A DNA stretch of 5,830 nucleotides from Comamonas sp. (GTDB lineage: Bacteria; Pseudomonadota; Gammaproteobacteria; Burkholderiales; Burkholderiaceae_C): the NCBI GenBank assembly GCA_018384835.1, contig JAHAYB010000491.1, forward strand, positions 1 to 5,830. The letters are read 5' to 3'. Positions 5,738 to 5,830 of the stretch are shown here, in pieces. A model generated the notes under the pieces. The model searched no databases and was not told the DNA's origin. It saw only the letters and a list, made by a program, of their open reading frames with translations. A program made the translations under genes and the position numbers. Every line of letters begins with the position of its first letter. Position 1 is the stretch's first letter.

Positions 5738-5830
5738 GTGCTCCAGCCTCACGCCCAGCATTTGCCTGCCCAGCCAGCGCTTGCCTCTATTCCTGCCCCC
5801 AGCCTGCCCCCACCCCTGGTAGCGCTGCGC
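5738..5830 (+). CDS. Possible start of an unidentified gene (runs off the window)
   Basis: A frame beginning with GTG at 5738 is open for 31 codons to the window edge, starting VLQPHAQHLPAQPALA and rich in Pro and Ala, with mostly G or C in third positions as in the neighbouring genes. GAGAAA at 5725-5730 is a modest ribosome binding site candidate. The stretch is too short for a family call and may be chance; another plus-strand frame is also open here. Confidence 0.2.
   Translation, partial: MLQPHAQHLPAQPALASIPAPSLPPPLVALR

Noticed and set aside
5636..5830. A minus-strand frame of 64 codons entering from the right edge and ending 7 bases after the binding-protein stop
   Set aside because: Its codons include several AGG and AGA, unlike the neighbouring genes, and the translated sequence resembles no C-terminus I know; it is probably open by chance.

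Overview
The window comes from a fairly GC-rich proteobacterium, most likely a betaproteobacterium of the order Burkholderiales and plausibly near the Comamonadaceae. The basis is the close resemblance of the LplT, TrkH and Alr proteins to betaproteobacterial forms as I remember them, together with the divergent lplT/alr arrangement, which I recall from that group. No ribosomal or phylogenetic marker is present, so the placement is an inference.

Layout from left to right. Positions 1-704 (minus strand) hold the N-terminal half of a TrkH-type potassium uptake protein, cut by the window edge. Immediately upstream of it on the same strand, with a 6-base gap, is lplT (711-2018), a lysophospholipid transporter of the major facilitator type, so lplT-trkH looks like one transcription unit. 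A 184-base divergent intergenic region (2019-2202) separates it from alr (2203-3318, plus strand), a complete alanine racemase. alr converges on a minus-strand gene (3348-4550) for a 400-residue protein with two zinc ribbons and a C-terminal membrane anchor, of unknown function. The 29-base gap between these two stop codons lies in an array of four 11-base tandem repeats that covers both stops. An AT-rich divergent region (4551-4705), containing an interrupted inverted repeat, leads into a plus-strand lipoprotein gene (4706-5629). It encodes a periplasmic amino-acid-type solute-binding protein with an unusual histidine-rich C-terminal tail. The last 201 bases are mostly noncoding, with two small hairpins and perhaps the start of another gene at 5738.

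Four of the five clear genes concern the envelope or transport across it: potassium uptake, lysophospholipid flipping, D-alanine supply for peptidoglycan, and solute capture in the periplasm. They do not form a single pathway. I see no mobile element, CRISPR array, tRNA, rRNA or defence system. The window reads mainly as ordinary chromosomal housekeeping sequence. Its most unusual features are the repeat array that places stop codons in all six frames at the alr junction, the zinc-ribbon membrane protein of unknown role, and the His-rich tail on an apparently unaccompanied binding protein.
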